Positions 56,820 to 64,000 of a DNA stretch of 64,000 bases are shown in pieces (position 1 is the stretch's first letter; each line of letters opens with the position of its first letter). The notes under the pieces were generated by a model that ran no database searches, was not told the DNA's origin, and worked only from the letters and a program-made list of their open reading frames with translations. The position numbers and the translations under genes are program-made. Origin of the DNA: Pseudonocardia cypriaca. GTDB lineage: Bacteria > Actinomycetota > Actinomycetes > Mycobacteriales > Pseudonocardiaceae. The stretch is from contig NZ_VFPH01000002.1 of assembly GCF_006717045.1 (NCBI RefSeq), forward strand, positions 1,302,001 to 1,366,000, read 5' to 3'.

Positions 56820-57691
56820 GCCAGCTCCTCGTAGGTCGGGGCGAGCCGGGTGAGCAGCTCGATCACGCCCTCCCGGTCGCCCCGCACCAGCGGGTACTGC
56901 AGCCCGCCGACGAGCCGCGCCTGCCGGTCTGCCACGGCGGCCGCGCCGTCGAGACCGAGGCGGCCGAGCCACAGCGCGGCGTCGGCGAGGCGGTGGGCGC
57001 CGACCCGGACCGCGAAGTGGACGAGGTGCCCCTCCTGGTGTGGGGTCAGGCCGTCCCTGACGAGGCCGGCGAACCGCTCCACCGCCGCACCCGGGCTCTC
57101 GCCGTCGGGGTCGAGCAGGCGCAGGGCTTCGGGAAGGGATGCGCGCAGCGCGTCGACGACCGCCACCTCGCGGACGCGGCGGAAGCCGGAGCGCATCGTG
57201 AACGGCTCCGCGGAATATTCGAACGTGACCGATTCCCAGGCCGCCACGAATTCGTCGACGGGCAACGTGGCGTGGGGAAATCCGTGCGGGTCGTGAAAAT
57301 GTACGACGCCGTCGGTGACGTCAGTGACGACCATGAAGTGGTCGGACTCGATCACGGTCCCCGATCCGGGGTGGTGCAGCAGCAGGCCGAACTCGACCGG
57401 TCCGACGAACACCGGGCCGCCGGCCGCGCGGAGGCGCTCCACGGCGTCGGCCGCCGAGCCACCGGAGACCTGCTCACAAGTCCATCCCAGCAGGTCGATG
57501 GCCGTGCCGAAGCCCTGGTTCGGGTCCCAGCCGAGCGGGTCGAACCACGGCAGGCCGCCGCCGAGGTGGAACCCGAACGGCGATCCGGTGAGCACCTCGA
57601 TCGCCGACGGCGGCGGGGCGCCCTCCCCGAGGACCATCGCGAGAGAATTCGCGTAGCAATAGGGACCGGAACCGACGTAATTTACATCCAC
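56759..57691 (-). CDS. BtrH N-terminal/C39-like cysteine protein
   Basis: A 310-residue protein with a papain/C39-like half: Cys12 in YCYANSLAMVLG, His118 in ESDHFMVVTDV and Asp134 in HFHDPHGF form a plausible triad. It resembles the BtrH N-terminal domain, which transfers acyl groups in antibiotic assembly, and C39 peptidase-like proteins. The C-terminal ~110 residues are helical. GTG start with weak ribosome site. Bases 57190-57720 are richer in A/T than surrounding genes (e.g. GAATATTCG, GTAATTTAC), hinting at later acquisition. It follows the OsmC gene by 27 bp. Confidence 0.7.
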   Translation of the reverse strand: MDVNYVGSGPYCYANSLAMVLGEGAPPPSAIEVLTGSPFGFHLGGGLPWFDPLGWDPNQGFGTAIDLLGWTCEQVSGGSAADAVERLRAAGGPVFVGPVEFGLLLHHPGSGTVIESDHFMVVTDVTDGVVHFHDPHGFPHATLPVDEFVAAWESVTFEYSAEPFTMRSGFRRVREVAVVDALRASLPEALRLLDPDGESPGAAVERFAGLVRDGLTPHQEGHLVHFAVRVGAHRLADAALWLGRLGLDGAAAVADRQARLVGGLQYPLVRGDREGVIELLTRLAPTYEELAYAMRSAPADGSVARMSGSR

Positions 57692-57718
57692 GCCGGCAGC
57701 ATGCCCAATTTCGACGAA

Positions 57719-58135
57719 TTACGCCAGCGGCTCCCCGGCGTGCTCGATCTGCGTGCGGATCGAGAACGCGGGCTTGAGCATCATCGTCACCTCGGTGCGC
57801 TCGAGCGCCGCGGCGAGGCGGTGCGCCTCGTCCCGGTCGAGGCGGAACGCGAGCAGCACCCGCCGGTAGAGCAGGGTGGGCGGGCCCGCGTCGAGGGTGA
57901 CGACCACCTCGATGTCGCCCGGGTCGCCGTCGCGCTCCAGGTGGGTGCGCGCCGACATCGCGCTGCACGCCGCGAGCGCACCCGTCATCAGCTCGAGCGG
58001 GCTGGGTCCGGCGCCGGCACCGCTCGCGGCGTGGTCGGCGGTGACGGTGTGCGGCCCCAGCTTCAGGTCGACGGCCCGGCCGGCGTCGGACGCCAGCCGG
58101 GCGCCGGCCGAGGCGAGCGGGATCTGCATGGTCAC
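57719..58135 (-). CDS. OsmC family protein with a single cysteine
   Basis: A 138-residue OsmC/Ohr-like protein. The first catalytic Cys is Cys57 in TGALAACSAMSARTHLER. The second Cys, normally in the later helix, is absent (region LERTEVTMMLKPAFSIRT), so classical peroxidase chemistry through an intramolecular disulfide looks unlikely; it may use an external thiol. The GTG start overlaps the histidine-kinase stop (GTGA), placing it in the redox-signalling operon. Confidence 0.85.
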   Translation of the reverse strand: MTMQIPLASAGARLASDAGRAVDLKLGPHTVTADHAASGAGAGPSPLELMTGALAACSAMSARTHLERDGDPGDIEVVVTLDAGPPTLLYRRVLLAFRLDRDEAHRLAAALERTEVTMMLKPAFSIRTQIEHAGEPLA

Positions 58136-59583
58136 GAGCCGGGCTCCTCGGTGATCGGCAGGCGCACCCGGAAGCGGGTGTCGCCCGGCTGCGAGGTGAC
58201 GGTGATGTCGCCGCGATGGCGGTTGACCACCACCCGGTAGGAGACGTCCAGCCCGAGGCCGGTGCCGCGCCCCACCGGCTTCGTGGTGAAGAACGGGTCG
58301 AAGATCTTCTGCCGCACGTCGGGCGGAATGCCCGGTCCGGTGTCACCGATCTCGACGAACACGCACTCGTCGACCCGGCCGGTGCGGACCGTCAGCGTGC
58401 CCTTGCCGCCCATGGCGTCGACCGCGTTGTCGATGATGTTGGTCCACACCTGGTTGAGCTCGGCCGGGTACGCCGGGATCAGCGGCAGCGTCCGGTCGTA
58501 CTCCTTGACGATGCCGATCCCGGCCTCGGCCCCGAGCTTGCGGCCGAACATCACGAGCGTGGCGTCGAGGCCCTCGTGCACGTCGATGAACCGGTGCGGC
58601 GCGCGGTCCATCTGCGAGTACTGCTTCGCGGCGAGCACCAGGTCGGAGATGCGGGTGGTGGCGTCGAGGATCTCGCGCAGCAGGCTCTCGGTCTCCACGG
58701 TGTAGGCGAGCCAGCGGATCGCGCCCTCGAGCGTGGTCTCGCTGGCGGCCGCGTACACCGCGTCCAGGTCCTCGACGCCGAGCCCGCCGGCCACGAACAC
58801 CGGGGCGAGGTCCCAGCTGCCCTCGATGCCGTGGTCGTCGAGCCACTCGCCGAGCTCGTCCTCGCGGTCGGTGGCCTCCAACGGCGAGAGGGAGGGCGCG
58901 TGGCGGACCTTCTTGACGAACTCGTCCTGCGCCATCACCAGCTTCTTCAGCTGGTCGCCCGCGATCTTGCCGTCGGCGATCATCGCGAGCTTGGCCCGCA
59001 TGCCGGCCACCTTGTCCCGCAGCGCGTCGGCCGCGCGCCCGGCGGCGGCCGCCGGGTTGTTCAGCTCGTGGGTGAGCCCCGCGGACAGCCTGCCGAGCGC
59101 GAGCAGCCGCTCCCGCTCGGCGAGCACGTGGTTGCCCCGCTTCATGCCCAGCCGCAGGCCCTCGAGCAGGTGCACCGCCATCGGGTACCAGCGGGAGAAC
59201 TCGGCCGCGAACTCGCGGGCCGGCAGCGCCAGCGCGGTGCAGTCGGTGATGGCCCGCACCGACGCGGGGTACTCCTCGGTGGTCTCGTCCACCACGTAGA
59301 ACTGGACGGCGCCGAAGTACACGCCGCGCTGGTCGGTGCGCGTGGTCTCGACGTTGTCCCCGCCGACCAGCCTGCTCATCGCGAGCGTGCCCGACAACAG
59401 CACGTGGAAGCAGTCGGCCGGCTCGCCCTCGGCCACGATGTTCTCGCCGGCAGGCACCGAGATCACGTCGCCGTGCTCGGCCACCCAGGCCAGCTGCTCA
59501 TCGGTGAGCTCGGCGAACAGGAACAGGGTGCGCAGCTCCTCCGGCGTGAGCCGGGCGGGAGCCGTCTCCTCGATCGCGGTCAT
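58132..59583 (-). CDS. Cyclic-nucleotide-binding histidine kinase
   Basis: A 483-residue soluble kinase. A cNMP-binding beta-barrel occupies ~15-135 ([31 protein letters not shown]). The H-box [16 protein letters not shown] has phospho-His172. A helical insert runs ~190-350. The ATPase domain has [25 protein letters not shown], and [18 protein letters not shown]. It is encoded 16 bp after the receiver-TrxR fusion gene, whose receiver is the presumed partner. The barrel may bind a nucleotide or another ligand. Confidence 0.92.
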   Translation of the reverse strand: MTAIEETAPARLTPEELRTLFLFAELTDEQLAWVAEHGDVISVPAGENIVAEGEPADCFHVLLSGTLAMSRLVGGDNVETTRTDQRGVYFGAVQFYVVDETTEEYPASVRAITDCTALALPAREFAAEFSRWYPMAVHLLEGLRLGMKRGNHVLAERERLLALGRLSAGLTHELNNPAAAAGRAADALRDKVAGMRAKLAMIADGKIAGDQLKKLVMAQDEFVKKVRHAPSLSPLEATDREDELGEWLDDHGIEGSWDLAPVFVAGGLGVEDLDAVYAAASETTLEGAIRWLAYTVETESLLREILDATTRISDLVLAAKQYSQMDRAPHRFIDVHEGLDATLVMFGRKLGAEAGIGIVKEYDRTLPLIPAYPAELNQVWTNIIDNAVDAMGGKGTLTVRTGRVDECVFVEIGDTGPGIPPDVRQKIFDPFFTTKPVGRGTGLGLDVSYRVVVNRHRGDITVTSQPGDTRFRVRLPITEEPGS

Positions 59584-59599
59584 CGCTGCTCCTGCCCGG

Positions 59600-61273
59600 T
59601 CACTGCTCGGCGAGGTAACGGTGCACGAGCGTCACGGCCATGGCGCCCTCTCCCACCGCGGACGCGACCCGCTTCACCGAGTCGGCCCGCACGTCTCCTG
59701 CCACGAACACCCCTGGCACGCTCGCCTCCAGGTGGTAGGGATCCCGGTCCAGTGTCCACCCCGGTGGGCGCTTGCCCTCGACGACGAGGTCGGGGCCGGT
59801 GGGGATGAAGCCGCGCTCGTCGCGCTGGACGAAGCCGTCCAGCCACTCCGTGCGCGGCGCGGCACCGATGAACACGAACATCGAGCCCGCCTTGACCGAC
59901 TCCGTCGTCTCGCCCTGGCGGAGGGTGACCGACTGCAGGTGGTCGTCGCCGTGGGCCTCCACGACCTGGCAGCCGGTGCGCACGGTGATGTTGTCGATCG
60001 TCTCGATCTGCTTGATCAGGTACGACGACATCGACGCCTCGAGGCTGGGCCCGCGCACCACCAGCGTGACGGTGGCGGCGTGCTTGGCGAAGAACACCGC
60101 CGCCTGGCCCGCCGAGTTGGCGCCGCCGACGATGTAGACGTCCTCGCCGCGGCAGGCGGGCGCCTCGGTGGCGGCCGAGCCGTAGAACACGCCGCGGCCG
60201 GTGAGGTCGGCGACGCCGGGCGCCTCCAGGCTGCGGTAGGAGACGCCGGTGGCGAGCACGACGGAGTGCGCGGCGATCTCGCTGCCGTCGCCGAACCGCA
60301 CGACCCGCGCCGAGCCGCGCGCCTCCAGCCCGACGACGTCGCGGGCGGTGAGCACCTCGGCGCCGAACTTCGCGGCCTGCCGCCGCGCCCGGTCGGTGAG
60401 CTGCGCTCCGGACACCCCGTCGGGGAAGCCCAGGTAGTTCTCGATCCGGGAGCTCTGACCGGCCTGACCGCCGGTGGCGTGGCGTTCGACGAGGACGGTG
60501 CGCAGCCCCTCCGACGCGCCGTACACGGCCGAGCCCAGCCCTGCCGGGCCGCCGCCGATGACGATCAGGTCGTAGAAGTCGGACACCGGGTCGGTGGTGA
60601 GACCGCACGCCGCGGCGATCTGGGCGTCGGTGGGCGAGCGCAGCGCCGTGCCGTCGGTGGTGATCAGCACCGGGACGTCGTCCGGCCCGGCACCGGCCGC
60701 CTCGAGGAGCCGCGCGCCCTCCGGCTCGTCGATCGAGTAGTAGCGGTACGGCACGGAGTTGCGGGCGAGGAAGTCGCGCGCCGAGAAGCACTCCGCGGAC
60801 CAGCGGTGCCCGACGACGCGGATCTCGTCGATCGGGCGCTGGCCCACCGCCCGCCACGTCTCGACCAGCGCGTCGACGACGGGGTAGAGCTTCTCCTCCG
60901 GCGGGTCCCACGGCTTGAGCAGGTAGTGGTCGACGTCGACCAGGTTGATCGCCTGGATCGCCGCGTCGGTGTCGGCGTAGGCGGTGAGCAGGGCCCGGCG
61001 CGCGTGCGGGGCGATGTCCATGGCCTGCTCGAGGAACTCGATGCCGTTCATCTCGGGCATCCGGTAGTCGGCGAGGATCGCCGCCACCGGCTCGCCGCGC
61101 AGCGTGAGCTCGCGCAGCGCGTCGAGCGCGTCGCGGCCGGACTCGGCGCGGACGATGCGGTGGTCCTGCCCGTAGCGGCGGCGCAGGTCGCGAGCCACGG
61201 CACGGCTCACGCCCGGGTCGTCATCCACGGTCATCAGGACGGGCTTTGTCGAGCGGGGCTCGATCGCGGTCAT
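59600..61273 (-). CDS. Fused response regulator / thioredoxin-reductase-like flavoprotein
   Basis: A 557-residue three-part protein. A receiver domain (1-130) has Asp17-19, phospho-acceptor Asp69 and Lys120. A thioredoxin/glutaredoxin-like domain (~148-222) has WSAEC in place of CxxC (only Cys162 remains), with VPVL cis-Pro. A TrxR-type FAD/NADPH unit (235-557) has GGGPAG at 240-245 and GANSAGQ near 384. The redox CxxC of true TrxR is replaced by FYGSAATE (363-370). Electron transfer to a disulfide must differ or be lost. It heads an operon with a kinase and OsmC. Confidence 0.9.
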   Translation of the reverse strand: MTAIEPRSTKPVLMTVDDDPGVSRAVARDLRRRYGQDHRIVRAESGRDALDALRELTLRGEPVAAILADYRMPEMNGIEFLEQAMDIAPHARRALLTAYADTDAAIQAINLVDVDHYLLKPWDPPEEKLYPVVDALVETWRAVGQRPIDEIRVVGHRWSAECFSARDFLARNSVPYRYYSIDEPEGARLLEAAGAGPDDVPVLITTDGTALRSPTDAQIAAACGLTTDPVSDFYDLIVIGGGPAGLGSAVYGASEGLRTVLVERHATGGQAGQSSRIENYLGFPDGVSGAQLTDRARRQAAKFGAEVLTARDVVGLEARGSARVVRFGDGSEIAAHSVVLATGVSYRSLEAPGVADLTGRGVFYGSAATEAPACRGEDVYIVGGANSAGQAAVFFAKHAATVTLVVRGPSLEASMSSYLIKQIETIDNITVRTGCQVVEAHGDDHLQSVTLRQGETTESVKAGSMFVFIGAAPRTEWLDGFVQRDERGFIPTGPDLVVEGKRPPGWTLDRDPYHLEASVPGVFVAGDVRADSVKRVASAVGEGAMAVTLVHRYLAEQ

Positions 61274-61368
61274 GCAGGCTCCAGCGGACGTGCTTCCGTT
61301 CCCCGGTGGGGGACGAGATCGCTGCCGAACCTACGCGCTCGACGCCCGGTACGGCGAGGTCACGAATG

Positions 61369-61419
61369 CGACGAACGGCGCGTTGGTCGGATAGGTTCCG
61401 ACCAACGCGCCGTTCGTCG
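61369..61419 (-). terminator. 22-bp perfect stem with 7-nt loop, copy 2 of repeated hairpin
   Basis: Arms 61369-61390 and 61398-61419 pair perfectly around loop ATAGGTT, the same loop as copy 1 (24698-24750). Relative to copy 1 the pair C-G (24715/24733) is G-C (61385/61403), a compensatory change. It starts 7 bp after the aldehyde dehydrogenase stop. A terminator or 3'-stabiliser role is likely. Confidence 0.75.
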
Positions 61420-61426
61420 AACGGGA

Positions 61427-62890
61427 TCAGGCTCCCGTGAGGACGCCGTCCACCCGCCTGGGCAGGCCCAGCGGGTTCCCGTCCTGCAGCGCCTCGGGGA
61501 GCAGGGCCTGGGGCGTGTTCTGGTAGCACACCGGGCGCAGGAACCTGCGGATCGCCGTGGTGCCCACGCTCGTGTGGATCGACGCCGTCGTCGACGGGAA
61601 CGGGCCGCCGTGGTGCATCGCGTGCGCGACGGCCACGCCGGTGGGCCAGCCGTTGTAGACCAGCCGGCCCGCGCGGTCGCGCAGCGCGTCGACCAGGGGC
61701 TGCAGGGTCGCGGCGTCGGCGTCCTCGGCGTGGACGGTGGCGGTGAGGTTGCCGCCGAAGGCCTCGGCCGCGGCGAGCATCTCGTCGCCGTCGGCGTACT
61801 CGACGACGATCGACGTGGGCCCGAAGCACTCCTGCAGGATCGGGTCCGGGTCGGCGAGCAGCTCCTTGGCCGTGGTGGCGAGCAGCGTGGGTGCCACGCC
61901 TGCGTCGCCGTCGCTGCCGTGCACGAGGGTGCGCACCGGGCCGAGGCCCTCCAGCCGGTCGCGCTCGTGGGCGTGCCCCTCGCGGATGCGGTCGTTGAGC
62001 ATTCCGGCGGGGGCCGTGCCCCGCACCGCCTCGACCAGCCGCTCCTCCAGGCCGTGGCCCTCGGGCAGGAACAGCAGGCCGGGCTTGGTGCAGAACTGCC
62101 CGGTGCCCAGCGTGAACGAGCCCACGTAGCCGTCGGCGATGTCGTCACCGCGGGCCGCGATCGCCGAGGGCGTGACGAACACCGGGTTGAGGCTGCCCAG
62201 CTCGCCGTAGAACGGGATGGGCTCCTCGCGCCGGGTGGCGATCTCCAGCAGGGCGAGCCCACCCTTCACCGAGCCGGTGAACGCGCCTGCCTTGATCCGC
62301 GGGTCGGTGAGCGCGGACGTGCCGGCGTCCATGCCGTGGATCACCGCGAAGGTGCCCTCTGGGGCGCCTGCGGCACGCAGCGCCTCGCCCAGCACCTCAC
62401 CGGTGCGCTGCGAGAGCCGCGGGTGCCCGGGGTGCGCCTTCACGACGACCGGGCTGCCGGCCGCCAGCGCGGACGCGGTGTCGCCGCCGGGCACGCTGAA
62501 CGCGAACGGGAAGTTGCTAGCGGCGAACACCAGCACCGGACCGAGCGGCACGAGCATGCGGCGCAGGTCGGGCCGGGGCACCGGCTTGGCGTCCGGGTCG
62601 GCCGAGTCGAGGATCACCTCGAGGTAGGAGCCCTCCTCGAGCGCGTCGGCGAACAGGCGCAGCTGGCCGCTGGAGCGGGCCACCTCGCCGGTGAGCCGGC
62701 CCTCCGGGAGTGCCGACTCCTCGATCGCGATCGGGACGAGCTCGCCCGCCGCCGCGTCCAGCGCGTCGGCGGCCGCGCGCAGCAGCCGGGCGCGTTCGGC
62801 GGGGCGCAGCGCGGCGAGCGGCCCGGCGGCCTGCGCCGCCGCGGCGAGCACGCGCTCGAGCTCCTCTGGGGTGGTATCGGTGACGGTCAC
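61427..62890 (-). CDS. 2,5-dioxovalerate (alpha-ketoglutaric semialdehyde) dehydrogenase
   Basis: A 487-residue aldehyde dehydrogenase of the KGSADH class. Catalytic Cys lies in GTGQFCTKPGLLFLP and the general base Glu in PFYGELGSLNPVFV. VLVFAASNFPFAFSVPGGD is the cofactor region seen in this class. It oxidises 2-oxoglutarate semialdehyde to 2-oxoglutarate, the last step of non-phosphorylative pentose or hexarate breakdown. The GTG overlaps the FAH-family gene stop (GTGA), so both are co-translated. Confidence 0.9.
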   Translation of the reverse strand: MTVTDTTPEELERVLAAAAQAAGPLAALRPAERARLLRAAADALDAAAGELVPIAIEESALPEGRLTGEVARSSGQLRLFADALEEGSYLEVILDSADPDAKPVPRPDLRRMLVPLGPVLVFAASNFPFAFSVPGGDTASALAAGSPVVVKAHPGHPRLSQRTGEVLGEALRAAGAPEGTFAVIHGMDAGTSALTDPRIKAGAFTGSVKGGLALLEIATRREEPIPFYGELGSLNPVFVTPSAIAARGDDIADGYVGSFTLGTGQFCTKPGLLFLPEGHGLEERLVEAVRGTAPAGMLNDRIREGHAHERDRLEGLGPVRTLVHGSDGDAGVAPTLLATTAKELLADPDPILQECFGPTSIVVEYADGDEMLAAAEAFGGNLTATVHAEDADAATLQPLVDALRDRAGRLVYNGWPTGVAVAHAMHHGGPFPSTTASIHTSVGTTAIRRFLRPVCYQNTPQALLPEALQDGNPLGLPRRVDGVLTGA

Positions 62891-63801
62891 AGCTGGCCCT
62901 TCCTCCTGGCCGCGGGACGCTCGATGGCGTCGACGAGCCAGGACAACGGTTCGCGGCCCCGTACGACGGGGTTGGACAAGGTGCCGACCTGCGCGATCTC
63001 GATGTCCACGCGGTCGCCCTCCGTGAGGGAGAAGCTCAGCTCGGGGACGATCCCCGTGCCGGTGGTCAGGATCGCGCCGTCGGGGAAGTCGCTGGGGGCG
63101 TAGAGCACCTCGACCAACTCCTCCAGCGTGCGGTGCAGGCGGGCGGTGCTCGTCTCGCCCTCGAACACGACGGCGTCGTCGCGCACGATCTTCATCGTGA
63201 TCGCGAGGTCGGCGGTGTCGACCTCCCACGCCGGCCGGATACCCGTCGCCAGCGAGCAGGAACCGTTGAAGATCTTCGCCTGCGGGATGTAGAGCGGGTT
63301 CACGCCCTCGATGGAGCGCGAGCTCATGTCGTTGCAGACCGTGTAGCCGACGATCTCGCCGCGGCTGTTGGCGACGACCGCGAGCTCCGGCTCGGGGACG
63401 TCGACCTCGGAGTCGGCGCGCACGCCCACCGGCTCCCCGTCGGTGACCACCCGCCAGGCCACCGCCTTGAGGAAGAGCTCCGGGCGCGGGGCGTCGTAGA
63501 CGAGCTCGTAGACCGAGGCCTGCACGCTCTCCTCGACCCGGCCCTCGCGCGAGCGCTCGTAGGTGACCCCGGACGCCCACACCTCCGTGCGGCCGTCGAC
63601 GGGCGGGAGGTAGGTGACCGAGTCGGCGTCCACCTCGGAGCCGGCGGGCTCCAGGCCGGCGCGCAGGGCGTCGAGCGGTTCACGCAGGAGCTCGGCGACC
63701 GAGCCGAAGCGGACGGGGGCGATCTTGCCGTCCCGCCGCACCCCCACGCGCGGCTCGGCGGCTCCCTGCTCGACGTAGCGGACGATTTCCATGCTCTTCA
63801 C
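62887..63801 (-). CDS. FAH-family dehydratase, probable 2-keto-3-deoxy-pentonate dehydratase
   Basis: A 304-residue fumarylacetoacetate-hydrolase-fold protein. VGYTVCNDMSSRSIEGVNPL, YIPQAKIFNGSCSLATGI and LTTGTGIVPELSFSLTEGD match the subgroup that dehydrates 2-keto-3-deoxy-pentonate to 2-oxoglutarate semialdehyde, supplying the downstream dehydrogenase. Acidic metal ligands are in the central part (EPELAVVAN, EVDTADLAITMKI). The start is GTG 63801 or ATG 63792. It is divergent from a GntR gene with a palindrome between them. Confidence 0.87.
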   Translation of the reverse strand: MKSMEIVRYVEQGAAEPRVGVRRDGKIAPVRFGSVAELLREPLDALRAGLEPAGSEVDADSVTYLPPVDGRTEVWASGVTYERSREGRVEESVQASVYELVYDAPRPELFLKAVAWRVVTDGEPVGVRADSEVDVPEPELAVVANSRGEIVGYTVCNDMSSRSIEGVNPLYIPQAKIFNGSCSLATGIRPAWEVDTADLAITMKIVRDDAVVFEGETSTARLHRTLEELVEVLYAPSDFPDGAILTTGTGIVPELSFSLTEGDRVDIEIAQVGTLSNPVVRGREPLSWLVDAIERPAARRKGQL

Positions 63802-63836
63802 CGGCTCCTGTCCGTCGCGTCAACGCTGCCTCGGAA

Positions 63837-63848
63837 ATCCTATAGGAT
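63837..63848. promoter_or_regulatory. 12-bp perfect palindrome, probable GntR operator
   Basis: ATCCTATAGGAT lies between the divergent FAH-family and GntR genes, eight bases before the GntR ATG. It is AT-richer than its surroundings. GntR FCD-type proteins bind palindromes of this length. It could also overlap a promoter -10 region, given the central TATA. Confidence 0.6.
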
Positions 63849-63855
63849 CTGGGCG

Positions 63856-64000
63856 ATGTTGCCAGGGCGACTGGTCGACGACGTCCACGAGACGATCAAG
63901 GCGCGGATCATGGACCACGCGATCGCGCCGGGTGCCCGCCTGTCCATCGACGGGCTCGCCCGCGAGCTCGGCGTCTCCCCCACCCCGGTCCGCGAGGCGC
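63856..64000 (+). CDS. GntR family regulator (partial, cut by window end)
   Basis: The first 48 residues read MLPGRLVDDVHETIKARIMD, then a GntR winged-helix start with APGARLSIDGLARELGVSPT and PVREA. This is a FadR/FCD-type N-terminus. It is divergent from the pentonate pair and probably regulates it. The effector domain lies outside the window. Confidence 0.88.
   Translation, partial: MLPGRLVDDVHETIKARIMDHAIAPGARLSIDGLARELGVSPTPVREA

Noticed and set aside
59336..63103. A 1,255-codon plus-strand open frame
   Set aside because: It lies opposite the receiver-TrxR fusion and the dehydrogenase, both clear genes, and has no recognisable domain or ribosome site.

Overview
The window is high-GC DNA (roughly 70-75% G+C, third codon positions almost always G or C) with frequent GTG starts, ATGA/GTGA stop-start overlaps and families typical of Actinomycetota: Ku, DUF5753 and MmyB-type XRE regulators, DUF6879, the CGNR zinc finger, F420/flavin LLM oxidoreductases and ECF sigma factors. 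The overall style fits a soil Pseudonocardia or close relative (Pseudonocardiaceae). No phage, IS element, CRISPR array or plasmid function was seen. One tRNA gene (Asn, GTT) is present.

Layout. 1-8.7 kb: end of a nucleoside-kinase-like gene, a Cmx-type MFS exporter, an ECF sigma factor coupled to a two-domain VOC protein, a 520-bp non-coding stretch with palindromes, TetR/acyl-CoA dehydrogenase, TetR/drug MFS, and histidine ammonia-lyase. 8.9-18.5 kb: a rifampin-phosphotransferase-like PEP-synthase fold protein, Ku, a His-rich peptide, an aldo/keto reductase, envelope proteins, a lipoprotein with a 30-residue membrane peptide and a DUF6766 protein, and RidA. 18.5-24.6 kb: an envelope gene set (secreted and membrane His/Met-bearing proteins) beside a NarL-type two-component system. 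24.7-32.5 kb: AraC, a PhyH dioxygenase and a small protein, then a carbohydrate operon (lipoprotein, two permeases, GH29 fucosidase, GntR) whose promoter is bracketed by two matching GntR-type sites. 32.6-40.6 kb: PL7 lyase, LLM oxidoreductase, selenium-binding/methanethiol oxidase, LacI, an MBL-fold protein, and one reading frame fusing a four-carbon acid-sugar kinase to a PdxA2-type dehydrogenase. 40.6-43.6 kb: a DUF5753/DUF6879 regulatory island with small genes. 43.6-51.4 kb: two epoxide hydrolases with a CGNR regulator, LysR/LLM, MmyB-type regulator/alcohol dehydrogenase, a DUF998 protein and tRNA-Asn. 51.8-56.8 kb: galactose operon (GH42, DeoR, galT, galK). 56.7-61.3 kb: a redox-signalling set (receiver-thioredoxin-reductase fusion, cNMP-binding histidine kinase, OsmC, BtrH/C39-like protein). 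61.4-64 kb: a two-gene end of a non-phosphorylative pentose or sugar-acid pathway with a divergent GntR.

Functionally this is an accessory carbon-scavenging and stress region: fucosides, galactosides, alginate-like polymers, tetronates and pentonates are fed to central metabolism, each set carrying its own regulator and, in most cases, a visible palindromic operator. The most unusual items are the kinase-PdxA2 fusion, the receiver-TrxR fusion lacking the CxxC, the undescribed envelope operon, and a repeated intergenic hairpin whose two copies differ by a compensatory base-pair change.
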